Below are positions 51,907-61,307 of a stretch of DNA of 64,000 nt, in pieces. Made by a program: the position numbers and the translations under genes. The stretch is taken from contig NZ_JBEFNF010000001.1 of NCBI RefSeq assembly GCF_040196175.1, positions 124,001-188,000 of the forward strand, in the 5' to 3' direction. This DNA comes from Halospina sp040196175 (lineage in GTDB: Bacteria > Pseudomonadota > Gammaproteobacteria > Pseudomonadales > Oleiphilaceae). The notes beneath the pieces are model-generated. The model had not been told where the DNA came from. It was given only the letters and a program-made list of their open reading frames with translations, and searched no databases. Positions within the stretch are counted from its first letter, which is position 1. Every line of letters starts with the position of its first letter.

Positions 51907-52885
51907 TCCGGCCGGCCTCGGCTTCATCGCGGATCACGAGGTAGTTCTCAACCCGTTCAGGGTCCAGTGTCCCATCCTCCACCGCTTCCTTAAGGGCGCA
52001 GCCGGGCTCCTTATGATGCCGGCAGTCGCGGAACCGGCAGTGGCCGACCCATTCGCGAACATCGGGGAACCCATCAATTACATTCTCCGGACTGATATGC
52101 CATAGCCCGAATTCGCGGATGCCGGGTGAGTCGATAATCGCGCCACCATTGGCGAGCCGGTACAGGCAGGCTGTCGTGGTGGTATGGGTGCCCTCTCCGC
52201 GGCGTGTAAGGTCGCCCGTGCGGATTTCGGTGCCCGGCAGCCAGCGGCGGATGAGGCTGGACTTACCCACGCCTGACTGGCCCGTAATGATGCTGGTAGC
52301 GCTGTCGTCGATGGGGTCGGGAAGGACGCTTTCGTCTTCTTCGGAAACGGAAGTCAGCGCCACGGGATAACCCAGATCCCGATAAGGCTCCAGAACTTCT
52401 TCCAGCAACTCCATGCTCTCCTCATCGAGAAGGTCGGCCTTGTTAAGCAGGATCACCACGGACAGCCCGTGAATCTCTGCGGCCGCCAGATAGCGGTCCA
52501 TCAGAGTTGGTTGGGGCGCCGGAGCAGGGGCGATGACCAGCACCAGCCGGTCAATGTTGGCGGCCATGGTCTTGAGCCGGCCGTAGCGGTCAGGGCGCTG
52601 GAGCTCGCGCTCGCGCGGCTGCCGCGCCACGACCACGGCGGTGCCATTTTCTTCCTCGCGCCACACGATCCGGTCGCCGGCGACCAGGCCGCCGAGATTG
52701 GCCCTCGGCTGAGCGCGGCGCTGCTCCCAACCTTCGTCCAGGGGATAGTCAATCAGCAGCTCGCCCCCGAAGTGCGCCACCACGGTACCGTCGTGACCTT
52801 CTTCGCGCGCGGCGTCCTGCCACTGTTGTTGGCGGGACCGGATGCGGCGCTGTTGCTGGTGAGAGAGGTTGCGTTTGCCGGACAC
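51896..52885 (-). CDS. rsgA: Ribosome small subunit biogenesis GTPase RsgA
   Basis: 329 residues from GTG 52885. It is a circularly permuted GTPase: G4 NKADLLD precedes G1 TGQSGVGKSSLIR and G3 DSPGIREFGL. The C-terminal zinc knuckle is CRFRDCRHHKEPGC. It has an N-terminal OB fold after a basic Gln/Arg-rich tail. It helps late 30S maturation. It is divergent from orn, the usual pairing. Confidence 0.94.
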   Translation of the reverse strand: MSGKRNLSHQQQRRIRSRQQQWQDAAREEGHDGTVVAHFGGELLIDYPLDEGWEQRRAQPRANLGGLVAGDRIVWREEENGTAVVVARQPRERELQRPDRYGRLKTMAANIDRLVLVIAPAPAPQPTLMDRYLAAAEIHGLSVVILLNKADLLDEESMELLEEVLEPYRDLGYPVALTSVSEEDESVLPDPIDDSATSIITGQSGVGKSSLIRRWLPGTEIRTGDLTRRGEGTHTTTTACLYRLANGGAIIDSPGIREFGLWHISPENVIDGFPDVREWVGHCRFRDCRHHKEPGCALKEAVEDGTLDPERVENYLVIRDEAEAGRTTN

Positions 52886-52956
52886 TGGGTCTTGTCTTGA
52901 TGCTGTGAGAAGATGACGCTAAACCAACAGCTTATCGGAAAAGGAGCGCATCAGCC

Positions 52957-53511
52957 ATGGCGCAGCACAATGAACGGGTTCAGCGACTGATCTGGATCGA
53001 TCTGGAGATGACGGGGCTGGATCCGGACAGCGACCGCATCATCGAAGTGGCGACCATCATCACCGACGACCATCTCAACATCCTGGCCGAGGGGCCGGTG
53101 CTGGCAGTGCACCAGTCGGAAGCGGCGCTCGAGGCCATGGATGAATGGAACACGACTACCCACGGCAATTCCGGCCTGACCCGACGCGTGCGCGAGAGCA
53201 GTCTGACCGAGCGCGATGCCGAGCGGGAAACCATCGCCTTCCTGAAGGAGTGGGTGGACGCGCGCACCTCGCCCATCTGCGGCAACAGCATCTGCCAGGA
53301 CCGGCGCTTCCTCGCCCGCTACATGCCCGAACTGGAAGCCTTTTTCCATTACCGTAACCTGGACGTGAGCACCGTCAAAGAGTTGGCCAAGCGCTGGAAC
53401 CCTGAAGCTCTGGAAGGGTTCAAGAAGAAGGGGGCGCACCAGGCGCTGGACGACATCCGTGAGTCCATTGCCGAGTTGCAACATTACAGGAAGACATTGT
53501 TTGGGCTGTAA
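52957..53511 (+). CDS. orn: Oligoribonuclease
   Basis: 184 residues, DEDDh 3'-5' exonuclease. Exo I is WIDLEMTGLDPDSDRI, Exo II lies around CGNSICQDRRFL, and Exo III is KGAHQALDDIRESI with the catalytic His and Asp. It degrades 2-5 nt RNAs and pGpG, the product of EAL phosphodiesterases, so it completes c-di-GMP turnover. GGAG lies 10 nt before ATG 52957. Confidence 0.96.
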   Translation: MAQHNERVQRLIWIDLEMTGLDPDSDRIIEVATIITDDHLNILAEGPVLAVHQSEAALEAMDEWNTTTHGNSGLTRRVRESSLTERDAERETIAFLKEWVDARTSPICGNSICQDRRFLARYMPELEAFFHYRNLDVSTVKELAKRWNPEALEGFKKKGAHQALDDIRESIAELQHYRKTLFGL

Positions 53512-53589
53512 GCGCGACGCCATTCGCTTTTATATAGTCAGCGTTCCTCCATTGATGGTCAGGTATGGGACCTTCGGTGTGGATTCAGA

Positions 53590-54651
53590 TCATACCTGAG
53601 TACTGCCATGTCTGCGCAGCGCCCATTGCACATGCTCTCGAACCAGCTCTGTCGGATAATCCCTCCGCGCTTTCAACGCCTCAATCACCGGAATGGTGCT
53701 CGGGGCGTTGCCCAGCCCCACCGCCAGGTTCCGTAACCAGCCCTCGTAGCCGGCCCGCCGGATGGCCGAGCCCTCGGTGCGTTTCAGGAACGTCTCCTCG
53801 TCCCACAGGAACAGCTCAGCCAAGGTGCTGTTGTCCAGTCCGTGGCGGGGCTGGAAGTCGGGTTCCTCCGTCGAATCGCTGAACTTGTTGAAGGGGCAGA
53901 CCAGCTGGCAGTCGTCGCAGCCGAAGACGCGGTTGCCCATCAGCGGGCGCAGTTCCTCCGGGATGGGGCCGTTGTTCTCGATGGTGAGATAGGAGATGCA
54001 GCGGCCCGCGTCGAGCACATAGGGCTCCGGAAAGGCGTTGGTGGGGCAGACGTCCAGGCAGGCGGTGCAGCTGCCGCAATGATCCGTTGTCCAGGGCTCG
54101 TCCACCGGTAGTGGGGCACTGGTGTAGATCTCGCCCAGGAAGAACCAGGAGCCCGCCTGCGGGTGCAGCACCAGGGTGTGCTTGCCCTGCCAGCCCAGAC
54201 CGGCCTTGACCGCTATGGGCTTTTCAAGCACCGGCGCGCTGTCCACGAAGGGGCGGTGATAATAGCCGGGTAGAGCCTCATCGATCCACTTTGCCAGCTT
54301 GGCCAATCGCTTGCGCATAAGCTTGTGGTAATCCCGGCCCAGGCTGTAGCGGGTGATGTAGGCCTTTTCGTCATCGGCAAGAACCGTCTCCGGGTCATCC
54401 GGTTCAGGCCGGTAGTCCAGCCTCACAGCAATGATCCTTTGGGTACCAGGGACCAGCTCGTCGGGTCGGTAACGTTTGCTGCCGTGCGCGGCCATGTACT
54501 CAAGATCCGCGTTCAGATCCTGGTTCAGCCACTGATTGAGACGGTTGCCGGCGTCATCCAGCTCGGTGTGGGTAATGCCTACTGCCTGGAAGCCCAGATC
54601 ATGAGCCCAGTCGCGGACCTTCCCGGCGGTGGTTGTGAGGTTATCGGTCAT
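53590..54651 (-). CDS. queG: Epoxyqueuosine reductase QueG
   Basis: 353 residues. Two [4Fe-4S] motifs, CGSCTACLDVCPTNAF and CDDCQLVCPFN, follow the cobalamin-binding domain; the C-terminus is a HEAT-like region (LRNLAVGLGNAPSTIPVIEAL). It performs the last step of queuosine tRNA modification. It is divergent from nnr across a 102-bp gap containing a TTGCTATGCT stretch, possibly a promoter. Confidence 0.95.
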   Translation of the reverse strand: MTDNLTTTAGKVRDWAHDLGFQAVGITHTELDDAGNRLNQWLNQDLNADLEYMAAHGSKRYRPDELVPGTQRIIAVRLDYRPEPDDPETVLADDEKAYITRYSLGRDYHKLMRKRLAKLAKWIDEALPGYYHRPFVDSAPVLEKPIAVKAGLGWQGKHTLVLHPQAGSWFFLGEIYTSAPLPVDEPWTTDHCGSCTACLDVCPTNAFPEPYVLDAGRCISYLTIENNGPIPEELRPLMGNRVFGCDDCQLVCPFNKFSDSTEEPDFQPRHGLDNSTLAELFLWDEETFLKRTEGSAIRRAGYEGWLRNLAVGLGNAPSTIPVIEALKARRDYPTELVREHVQWALRRHGSTQV

Positions 54652-54753
54652 ACAGTGTTATGGCGCTCAAGCCGGAATTTGCTATGCTTATCAGGGTTCT
54701 GTGCGGATTTTTTCAACCGCATTGTGATAACTGGTTCATTTTTGAGCGAAAAC

Positions 54754-56289
54754 ATGCCAAACCAGCCGCTACCATTGTACACCGCTGAGCAGGTACGCAA
54801 CCTGGATCGAACCGCCATTGAGGCATTCGGGGTGGACGGTTTTGAATTGATGAAACGGGCCGGTAAAGCCGCTTTCCGGTTGGCGCGTCGGCGCTGGCCG
54901 CAGGCGCGGCGTCTGCTTGTGCTCTGTGGTGGGGGTAACAATGGAGGCGATGGTTATGTGGTGGCTGGCCTAGCGGCTCAGCAGGGAGTTGCCTGCCAGT
55001 GCGTGGCCGTTTCCGATCCCTCGAAGCTCAGCGGGACCGCTGCCTCAGCCCATGCGTTTGCGCGTGAAAACGGCGTCGAGGTGATACCGTTTGAGGCCCT
55101 TGGTGAAGATGGCTTGGTTGCGCTTTTGGCTGAATCGGACCTGGTCTTGGATACCCTTCTGGGGACCGGGCTTTCCGGTGAGGTGCGTCCCCCTTATGCC
55201 GGTGTGATCGAGCAACTGAATGCGTCGCCGGTACCCGTGCTTGCTGTGGATATTCCTTCTGGACTCTGTAGTGGTACGGGTCGGGTGTTGGGCGTTGCGG
55301 CTCGGGCGGCGGCTACCATTACGTTTATTGGTCGTAAAACAGGGTTGTACACGGGCCAGGCGAGGGACTGCACCGGGCCTGTGACGTTTGATGATCTGGC
55401 TGTGGATGCGGCGGTCTATGAGGCGGAACCGTCTCCTGAAGCCTGGCTCTGGGCGCCGAAGGCTGCGCTCGCGCAACTGCCCCGCAGGCATCCCACCACC
55501 CATAAGGGTGAATGCGGGCGTGTTCTGGTGGTTGGCGGAGACGAGGGCATGGGCGGCGCGGGCATTCTGGCTGGTGAAGCGGCGCTGCGTTGTGGTGCCG
55601 GACTGGTGTTTCTGGCTACCCGGGCTTCCCATGTGCCGGCGGCGCTGGCCCGGCGCCCGGAAATCCAGGCGCGGGCGGTGGAGCACGGTAACGGGTTGGA
55701 TCCGCTGTTGGAGCAAGTGGATGCCGTCGTGGTCGGTCCTGGTCTCGGTAGCAACGCCTGGGGGCAGCAGATGCTGCAGCGGGTGGCTGGTTTCCCCGGG
55801 CCCGTGGTTGCGGATGCGGATGCTCTGGCGCTGATGCAGCAGCAGGGAGTCCCGGCTGATGCCGAGCAGTGGATTCTGACACCGCACCCGGGTGAGGCAG
55901 CGCGGTTGCTGGAGACCAATGTGGCGGAGGTCGAGGCTGACCGTTATCAGGCTCTGGATAGACTGATCGAGCAACAGGGAGCTAGCGTCATTCTGAAGGG
56001 TGCCGGCAGTCTGGTGGGCGCGCGCGGGCGGGCGCCGGCTGTTATTGAGGGGGGCAATCCGGGCATGGCCACCGCTGGCATGGGGGATGTGCTCAGTGGT
56101 GCCCTGGGGGCGCTTCTGGGGCAGGGCCTGGGGCCGGTTGATGCGGCTGTGACAGGCGCGGCGTGGCACGCAGCGGCGGCGGATCATGCGCTGGCCTGGG
56201 CTGGCCCTGAGGGGGTGCTGGCCGGTGATCTTGCACAGGCATTCGCTGCAGCGGCAGACACCGTCTCCGCGGAGTCGCCACATGGATGA
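54754..56289 (+). CDS. nnr: Bifunctional NAD(P)H-hydrate epimerase/dehydratase Nnr
   Basis: 511 residues from ATG 54754 (MPNQPLPLYTAEQV). The open frame upstream of this start is antisense to queG and is not protein-like. The N-terminal YjeF domain has VLCGGGNNGGDGYVVA; the C-terminal ADP-dependent dehydratase has VVGGDEGMGGAGILAGEAAL, LTPHPGEAARLL and GMATAGMGDVLSGALGALL. It repairs damaged NAD(P)H. It overlaps tsaE by 8 nt. Confidence 0.95.
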   Translation: MPNQPLPLYTAEQVRNLDRTAIEAFGVDGFELMKRAGKAAFRLARRRWPQARRLLVLCGGGNNGGDGYVVAGLAAQQGVACQCVAVSDPSKLSGTAASAHAFARENGVEVIPFEALGEDGLVALLAESDLVLDTLLGTGLSGEVRPPYAGVIEQLNASPVPVLAVDIPSGLCSGTGRVLGVAARAAATITFIGRKTGLYTGQARDCTGPVTFDDLAVDAAVYEAEPSPEAWLWAPKAALAQLPRRHPTTHKGECGRVLVVGGDEGMGGAGILAGEAALRCGAGLVFLATRASHVPAALARRPEIQARAVEHGNGLDPLLEQVDAVVVGPGLGSNAWGQQMLQRVAGFPGPVVADADALALMQQQGVPADAEQWILTPHPGEAARLLETNVAEVEADRYQALDRLIEQQGASVILKGAGSLVGARGRAPAVIEGGNPGMATAGMGDVLSGALGALLGQGLGPVDAAVTGAAWHAAAADHALAWAGPEGVLAGDLAQAFAAAADTVSAESPHG

Positions 56290-56758
56290 ATCGCTGGCGC
56301 TGGAGCTCCCGGATGAGCAGGCGACCGAAGCTCTGGGCGCGGCTCTGGCAAACGCTCTTGCCGCGGGCGGCTTGGTTTACCTGGCCGGCGATCTGGGCGT
56401 TGGCAAGACCACACTGGCACGTGGACTTATGCACGCTCTGGGGCACGAGGGTGCGGTGCGCAGCCCCACCTTTACGCTGGTTGAGCCCTACGAAACCCTA
56501 TCGCCGAAGGTCTATCACTTCGATCTCTATCGACTTGGCGACTCGGAGGAACTGGAAATGATGGGTATCCGCGACTACATGGAAGAGGGGGCCCTGGTGC
56601 TGATCGAGTGGCCTGAACGTGCTGGTGGTATGCTGCCAGCGCCGGAATGCCGGGTTGAAATTGCGGATGGGGGCAGCGGGCGTACCGCTCGTGTGGATAC
56701 GAATGATCAGATTGCCCGGGTTCTGTCACAGATCCTGGTCAATGGGAGCAGCGGGTAA
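56282..56758 (+). CDS. tsaE: tRNA threonylcarbamoyladenosine synthesis ATPase TsaE
   Basis: 158 residues from ATG 56282. Walker A is GDLGVGKTTLARGL; RSPTFTLVEPY and YHFDLYRLGD are family hallmarks; VLIEWPERAG lies near the end. It works with TsaB, TsaD and TsaC in t6A synthesis. Its TAA stop shares a base with the amiB start (TAATG). Confidence 0.95.
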   Translation: MDESLALELPDEQATEALGAALANALAAGGLVYLAGDLGVGKTTLARGLMHALGHEGAVRSPTFTLVEPYETLSPKVYHFDLYRLGDSEELEMMGIRDYMEEGALVLIEWPERAGGMLPAPECRVEIADGGSGRTARVDTNDQIARVLSQILVNGSSG

Positions 56759-58092
56759 TGAGCGCAAGGACCACACGTTTTCTGGCAAGTCTGGTCCTGA
56801 TATTAGCGACCGTGGCACAGGCCGGGACGCCAGTGGATAATGCCCGGATCTGGCCGGCGACTGACCACACCCGCCTGGTGCTGGAAACCGGTGACTCAGT
56901 GGAGCATCGGTTGTTTGCTCTGGAGTCACCCCGCCGGCTGGTGATCGATGTGGAACAAGCGGATCTGGAGACCAATCTCGGCACCCTGAATCTGGATGAT
57001 ACCCCCATCCGCCAGATCCGCACAGGTCGCCGGCAGAACGGGGATCTGCGCGTGGTCCTGGACATGAAAGAGGATGTGGAGCCACGCAGTTTTCTGCTCC
57101 GTCCCAACGAACAGTATGGCCACCGTCTGGTGGTGGATCTGATGGATCTCGACAACACCCGGGATCAGGAGCAGAAAGCAGTGCTCGAAGACCAGAGTGA
57201 GAGTAAGCGCCGTGACGTCATTGTCGTGGTCGATGCCGGCCATGGGGGAGAGGATCCTGGTGCCATCGGTCCCTCGGGAACTCAGGAAAAAGAGGTTACC
57301 ATGGCACTGTCTCAACGGATGGTGGAGCGGATTGATGCCATGGAGGGATTCCAGGCCTATCTGACCCGCAAGGACGATTATTACATTGGTCTGCGTAAGC
57401 GCACCGAAATCGCCCGTGATTACAACGCGGATCTGTTTGTTTCCGTGCATGCGGATGCGTTCCGTTCGCCGCAGCCGCGCGGTGCCTCGGTCTATGCGCT
57501 GTCCACGGATGGCGCGAGTAGTGAGACCGCCCGATGGCTGGCTGAGAGTGAAAACAGTGCCGATCTCATCGGCGGGGTTGGAGGCGTATCCCTCAAGGAT
57601 AAGGACGAGATGCTTGCTGGGGTGTTGCTGGATCTTTCCATGACGGCAAGCATCGAGTACAGCATGGGCGTGGGGTCCAATGTGCTCGATCAGCTCGACT
57701 CGGTCGGTAAACTGCACAAATCATCTGTGGAGCAGGCCGGCTTTGCGGTGCTCAAAAGCCCGGACATTCCGTCGATCCTCGTGGAGGCCGGTTTTATCTC
57801 CAATCCGACGGATGAGCAGAAGCTGACCCGGGCTGGCCACCAGAAGCGTATCGTGGATGCCATGGTCGACGGCATTGATCGACATTTCCGTTCATCTCCG
57901 CCGCCGGGGACTCTGATTGCGCACCGCCAGCGAAATGGCGGCGAGGAGCGAGAGTATGAAATCCGCCGCGGCGATACTCTGTCCGCCATCGCGAGACGCA
58001 ACCAGGTGTCCGTTCAGAAACTCAAGACGGTCAATGACCTGAATGGCGAGACGTTGCACATCGGCGAGGTCATCAGCATCCCGTCGTCCTGA
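56758..58092 (+). CDS. amiB: N-acetylmuramoyl-L-alanine amidase AmiB/AmiC type with AMIN and LysM
   Basis: 444 residues. Signal peptide (about 1-22), AMIN domain (about 25-125), Amidase_3 domain (about 155-375) with zinc ligands in VVDAGHGGEDPG, SVHADAF and ILVEAGFISN, then LysM (about 400-443; YEIRRGDTLSAIARRNQV). It splits septal peptidoglycan, normally under EnvC/NlpD control. Lying before mutL with a LysM tail is the Pseudomonas AmiB arrangement. Confidence 0.92.
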   Translation: MSARTTRFLASLVLILATVAQAGTPVDNARIWPATDHTRLVLETGDSVEHRLFALESPRRLVIDVEQADLETNLGTLNLDDTPIRQIRTGRRQNGDLRVVLDMKEDVEPRSFLLRPNEQYGHRLVVDLMDLDNTRDQEQKAVLEDQSESKRRDVIVVVDAGHGGEDPGAIGPSGTQEKEVTMALSQRMVERIDAMEGFQAYLTRKDDYYIGLRKRTEIARDYNADLFVSVHADAFRSPQPRGASVYALSTDGASSETARWLAESENSADLIGGVGGVSLKDKDEMLAGVLLDLSMTASIEYSMGVGSNVLDQLDSVGKLHKSSVEQAGFAVLKSPDIPSILVEAGFISNPTDEQKLTRAGHQKRIVDAMVDGIDRHFRSSPPPGTLIAHRQRNGGEEREYEIRRGDTLSAIARRNQVSVQKLKTVNDLNGETLHIGEVISIPSS

Positions 58093-58110
58093 TCTGGTAC
58101 CATTACGCTC

Positions 58111-59985
58111 ATGGCAGCCATCCAGACACTACCTCCCCGTCTCGCTAACCAGATTGCGGCCGGCGAAGTCGTTGAACGTCCGGCTTCGGTCGTGAAGGAA
58201 CTCATCGAGAATGCGCTTGACGCCGGCGCCTCCCGGATTGAAGTGGAGGTGGAGCAGGGCGGGGCACGTTTGATTCGGGTGCGTGATGATGGTGAGGGCA
58301 TTGCTCATGATCAGCTGCCGCTGGCTCTGACCCGTCACGCGACCAGTAAAGTCCATAGCCTCGATGATCTGGAGGCCGTGGGATCCCTCGGCTTCCGGGG
58401 GGAGGCGCTGGCAAGCATCAGCTCTGTGGCCCGGCTGACGCTGACCTCGCGTGCCCGGGGTGAGACTGAGGGGTGGTGCGTTGAGGCAGAAGGCCAGGAC
58501 ATGCAGGCTCGGGTGTCGCCGGCCGCTCATCCCCAGGGCACCACTGTTGAGGTTCGGGATCTGTTCTTCAATACCCCCGCCCGACGCAAGTTTCTGCGTA
58601 CCGAAAAAACCGAGTTCAACCACCTGGAAGAGAATCTGCGGCGTGAAGCGCTGAGCCGCTTCGATGTGGGTTTTACGCTCCAGCATAACGGCCGCGCGGT
58701 GCAGTCCCTGCGGCCGGCGACGACGGAACGCGATCAGCAGCAGCGGGTTGCCAGCCTCTGTGGCAGCCAGTTTATGACGCATGCCCTGAGCATTGATGTC
58801 CAGGCCTCGGGGCTGCGTCTGCAGGGGTGGGTGGCGCTGCCGACCTTCTCGCGCAGCCAGGCGGACCTGCAGTACTTTTTCGTCAATGGTCGCCCTATCC
58901 GGGATCGGCTGGTGGCCCATGCGGTGCGCCAGGCGTATCGCGACGTGCTCTACAATCAGCGCCACCCGGCCTTTGTACTCTACCTGGAGGTGGACCCTGG
59001 TAATGTGGATGTGAACGTCCACCCGACCAAGCATGAAGTACGCTTCCGTGATGGCCGTCTGGTGCATGACTTTCTGTTCCGGAGCCTGCACCGGGCGCTG
59101 GCCGAGGTGCGGCCGGGCGATGACAGCACGGAATCGCCGCAGGCGGATGCTAGTACCCCGGCGACGTCCGAACCGGCGGTGACGAAGGGCGCGGACGCGG
59201 CTGAGGCAGCCGGCGGGCAGGCACAGAGCCGGCAAGCGCCCCCCGGCCCCTCGGAAACCGAGGCCCAGATGGCGTTTTACGGAGGGCTCCATCAAGGGGG
59301 TGGTCCTTCCCGTAATGGCGTGCGTGAAGCCCCTCCCACGCCCTTCACTCAGAGCCGTGCCTCAACACCTTCCAGTATGAGCGAAGCATCCGACGGGGCG
59401 GTGCCGCCGCTGGGCTATGCCATCGCCCAGCTCCACGGTGTTTACATCCTGGCCCAGAGTGGTGAGGGGATGGTGATCGTGGACATGCACGCCGCCCATG
59501 AACGCATCGTTTACGAGCGCATGAAGCGCGGCATTGCGGGCGAGGGTGTAACATCCCAGCCGATGCTGGTGCCGCTGACTCTCAATGTGAGTCAGCGCGA
59601 GGCGGATCATGCCGAGCAGTATGCTCAGGATATGGCCATACTGGGTCTGCAGCTGGACCGGATGGGGCCTGAAACGGTCACTGTGCGTCAGGTTCCCGCT
59701 CTTTTGCGGGATGCGGACGTCGAGCAGCTGGTGCGTGATGTGCTTTCGGATCTGGTGGCCCATGGTCAGAGCCAGCAGGTTGAGGCGCGGATTGAAAACT
59801 TGTTGGGTACCATGGCCTGTTATGGCTCGGTGCGGGCTAACCGCCAGCTCACTATCCCGGAGATGAACGCGCTCTTGAGGGATATGGAAGCTACCGAACG
59901 CAGCGGCCAGTGCAACCATGGTCGGCCTACCTGGACGCGGTTGAGCATGGGCGACCTCGATAAGCTCTTCATGCGGGGGCAGTAG
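58111..59985 (+). CDS. mutL: DNA mismatch repair protein MutL (endonuclease type)
   Basis: 624 residues. The N-terminal GHKL ATPase shows LIENALDAGASRI, RDDGEGI and GFRGEALASI. The linker region is Pro/Ala-rich (about residues 345-430). The C-terminal domain contains DMHAAHERIVYE starting at residue 458, which fits the DxHAx2Ex4E metal-binding endonuclease motif with Met for the usual Gln. It is therefore probably a nicking MutL, as in bacteria lacking MutH. No mutH is in the window. Confidence 0.95.
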   Translation: MAAIQTLPPRLANQIAAGEVVERPASVVKELIENALDAGASRIEVEVEQGGARLIRVRDDGEGIAHDQLPLALTRHATSKVHSLDDLEAVGSLGFRGEALASISSVARLTLTSRARGETEGWCVEAEGQDMQARVSPAAHPQGTTVEVRDLFFNTPARRKFLRTEKTEFNHLEENLRREALSRFDVGFTLQHNGRAVQSLRPATTERDQQQRVASLCGSQFMTHALSIDVQASGLRLQGWVALPTFSRSQADLQYFFVNGRPIRDRLVAHAVRQAYRDVLYNQRHPAFVLYLEVDPGNVDVNVHPTKHEVRFRDGRLVHDFLFRSLHRALAEVRPGDDSTESPQADASTPATSEPAVTKGADAAEAAGGQAQSRQAPPGPSETEAQMAFYGGLHQGGGPSRNGVREAPPTPFTQSRASTPSSMSEASDGAVPPLGYAIAQLHGVYILAQSGEGMVIVDMHAAHERIVYERMKRGIAGEGVTSQPMLVPLTLNVSQREADHAEQYAQDMAILGLQLDRMGPETVTVRQVPALLRDADVEQLVRDVLSDLVAHGQSQQVEARIENLLGTMACYGSVRANRQLTIPEMNALLRDMEATERSGQCNHGRPTWTRLSMGDLDKLFMRGQ

Positions 59986-59987
59986 AC

Positions 59988-61013
59988 GTGGCGCAGCGCC
60001 CTTCGGCGGTATTGGTGATGGGGCCAACGGCCTCGGGCAAGACGGATCTCGCCATGGAGTTGCGCGAGCGCCTGGACGGCGAACTGATCAGTGTGGACTC
60101 CGCCCTGGTTTATCGCGACATGGATATCGGCACTGCTAAACCGGATGCAGCTACGCTGCGCCGGGCCCCCCATCACCTGATCGACATCCGTGATCCGGCC
60201 GAACCCTATTCGGCGGCGGAGTTCGCGAATGATGCGAAAGACTTGACTGAGCGTATCCGTGGCGCGGGACGAGTACCGATACTGGTCGGTGGCACTATGC
60301 TCTATTTTAACGTACTGCGCCAGGGCATGGCCGCCATGCCGCAGGCCGATGTCGCCGTGCGAGCAGAGCTCGAGCAAAGGTTCAGCACCGAGGGGGGTGA
60401 GGCGCTTTACCGCGAGCTGGCGGCTGTGGACCCGGTAGCAGCCGCCAGGGTGCATCCGAATAACCGTCAGCGGCTGATCCGGGCCTTGGAAGTGTATCTG
60501 GTTTCCGGACAGCCGATCTCGGCATTCTGGGCACAAACCGGCGGTGACGGATCCAGCGGCGGGCTACCGGAGGGCACCGTCAGCCTGGCATTGGCCCCGC
60601 CGCAGCGCCGGGTTCTGCATGAACGGATCGAGCGCCGGTTCATGATGATGCTGGAGCGGGGGTTGCTGGACGAGGTCCGTCGCCTTTACGCGCGTGGTGA
60701 TCTTTCTGCTGATCTGCCGTCAATCCGGGCGGTTGGATACCGCCAGGCATGGGAGTATCTCAACGGCGAGACCCATTATAATGGTATGATTGAACGCGCG
60801 CTGGCAGCCACGCGCCAGCTTGCGAAACGCCAGCTGACCTGGCTGCGCAAATGGCCCGGTGCGCACTGGCTCGATAGTCAGGGTGGCGATACGGTGGCCG
60901 ATGCCTTGAAAATCATCGATGGTGGCACCACGTTCCCCGGTATTCCGGAGTCCACGCCCCACGATATGAAAGGAACAGCGCCCGGGGATCGCTCCGGGGG
61001 CGAGCAAGCATAA
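59988..61013 (+). CDS. miaA: tRNA dimethylallyltransferase MiaA
   Basis: 341 residues from GTG 59988, two bases after the mutL stop. P-loop MGPTASGKTDLAMEL, substrate region SVDSALVYRDMDIGTAKPD and LVGGTMLYFNVLRQG. It adds dimethylallyl to A37 of tRNAs reading UNN codons. The C-terminal extension (about residue 300 onward) is hydrophilic and poorly conserved in appearance. It is followed by hfq after 19 nt. Confidence 0.95.
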   Translation: MAQRPSAVLVMGPTASGKTDLAMELRERLDGELISVDSALVYRDMDIGTAKPDAATLRRAPHHLIDIRDPAEPYSAAEFANDAKDLTERIRGAGRVPILVGGTMLYFNVLRQGMAAMPQADVAVRAELEQRFSTEGGEALYRELAAVDPVAAARVHPNNRQRLIRALEVYLVSGQPISAFWAQTGGDGSSGGLPEGTVSLALAPPQRRVLHERIERRFMMMLERGLLDEVRRLYARGDLSADLPSIRAVGYRQAWEYLNGETHYNGMIERALAATRQLAKRQLTWLRKWPGAHWLDSQGGDTVADALKIIDGGTTFPGIPESTPHDMKGTAPGDRSGGEQA

Positions 61014-61032
61014 AAAATAAAGGAGCAGCATC

Positions 61033-61293
61033 ATGTCAAAAGGGCATTCCCTCCAAGACCCTTACCTTAATTCCCTGCGCAAGGAACGTATTCCCGTCTC
61101 TATCTTTCTCGTCAATGGCATCAAGCTGCAGGGGCAGATTGAATCCTTTGATCAGTTTGTGATTCTGCTGCGTAATACCGTCAGTCAGATGGTCTATAAG
61201 CACGCCATTTCCACCATTGTGCCGGCGCGTAACGTTAAGGCGCCCCAGCACCCGGGTGACGAGGGTGAGGGTGAGGCAGCCGACAATGAATGA
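61033..61293 (+). CDS. hfq: RNA chaperone Hfq
   Basis: 86 residues. AGGAG precedes ATG 61033. The Sm1 region (LRKERIPVSIFLVNGIKLQGQIESFDQFV) and Sm2 signature (YKHAISTIVP) are intact, with a short acidic C-terminal tail. The hexamer pairs small RNAs with mRNAs. It sits in the classic miaA-hfq-hflX order. Confidence 0.97.
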   Translation: MSKGHSLQDPYLNSLRKERIPVSIFLVNGIKLQGQIESFDQFVILLRNTVSQMVYKHAISTIVPARNVKAPQHPGDEGEGEAADNE

Positions 61294-61307
61294 GGAGCAG
61301 CAGCTGA

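Noticed and set aside
54325..54753. N-terminal extension of Nnr by 143 codons
   Set aside because: The extension is antisense to queG; the protein family begins at MPNQPLPLY (54754).
60970..61012. GC-rich hairpin before hfq as a possible terminator
   Set aside because: The stem has central mismatches, lies inside the end of miaA, and is followed by A-rich rather than T-rich DNA.
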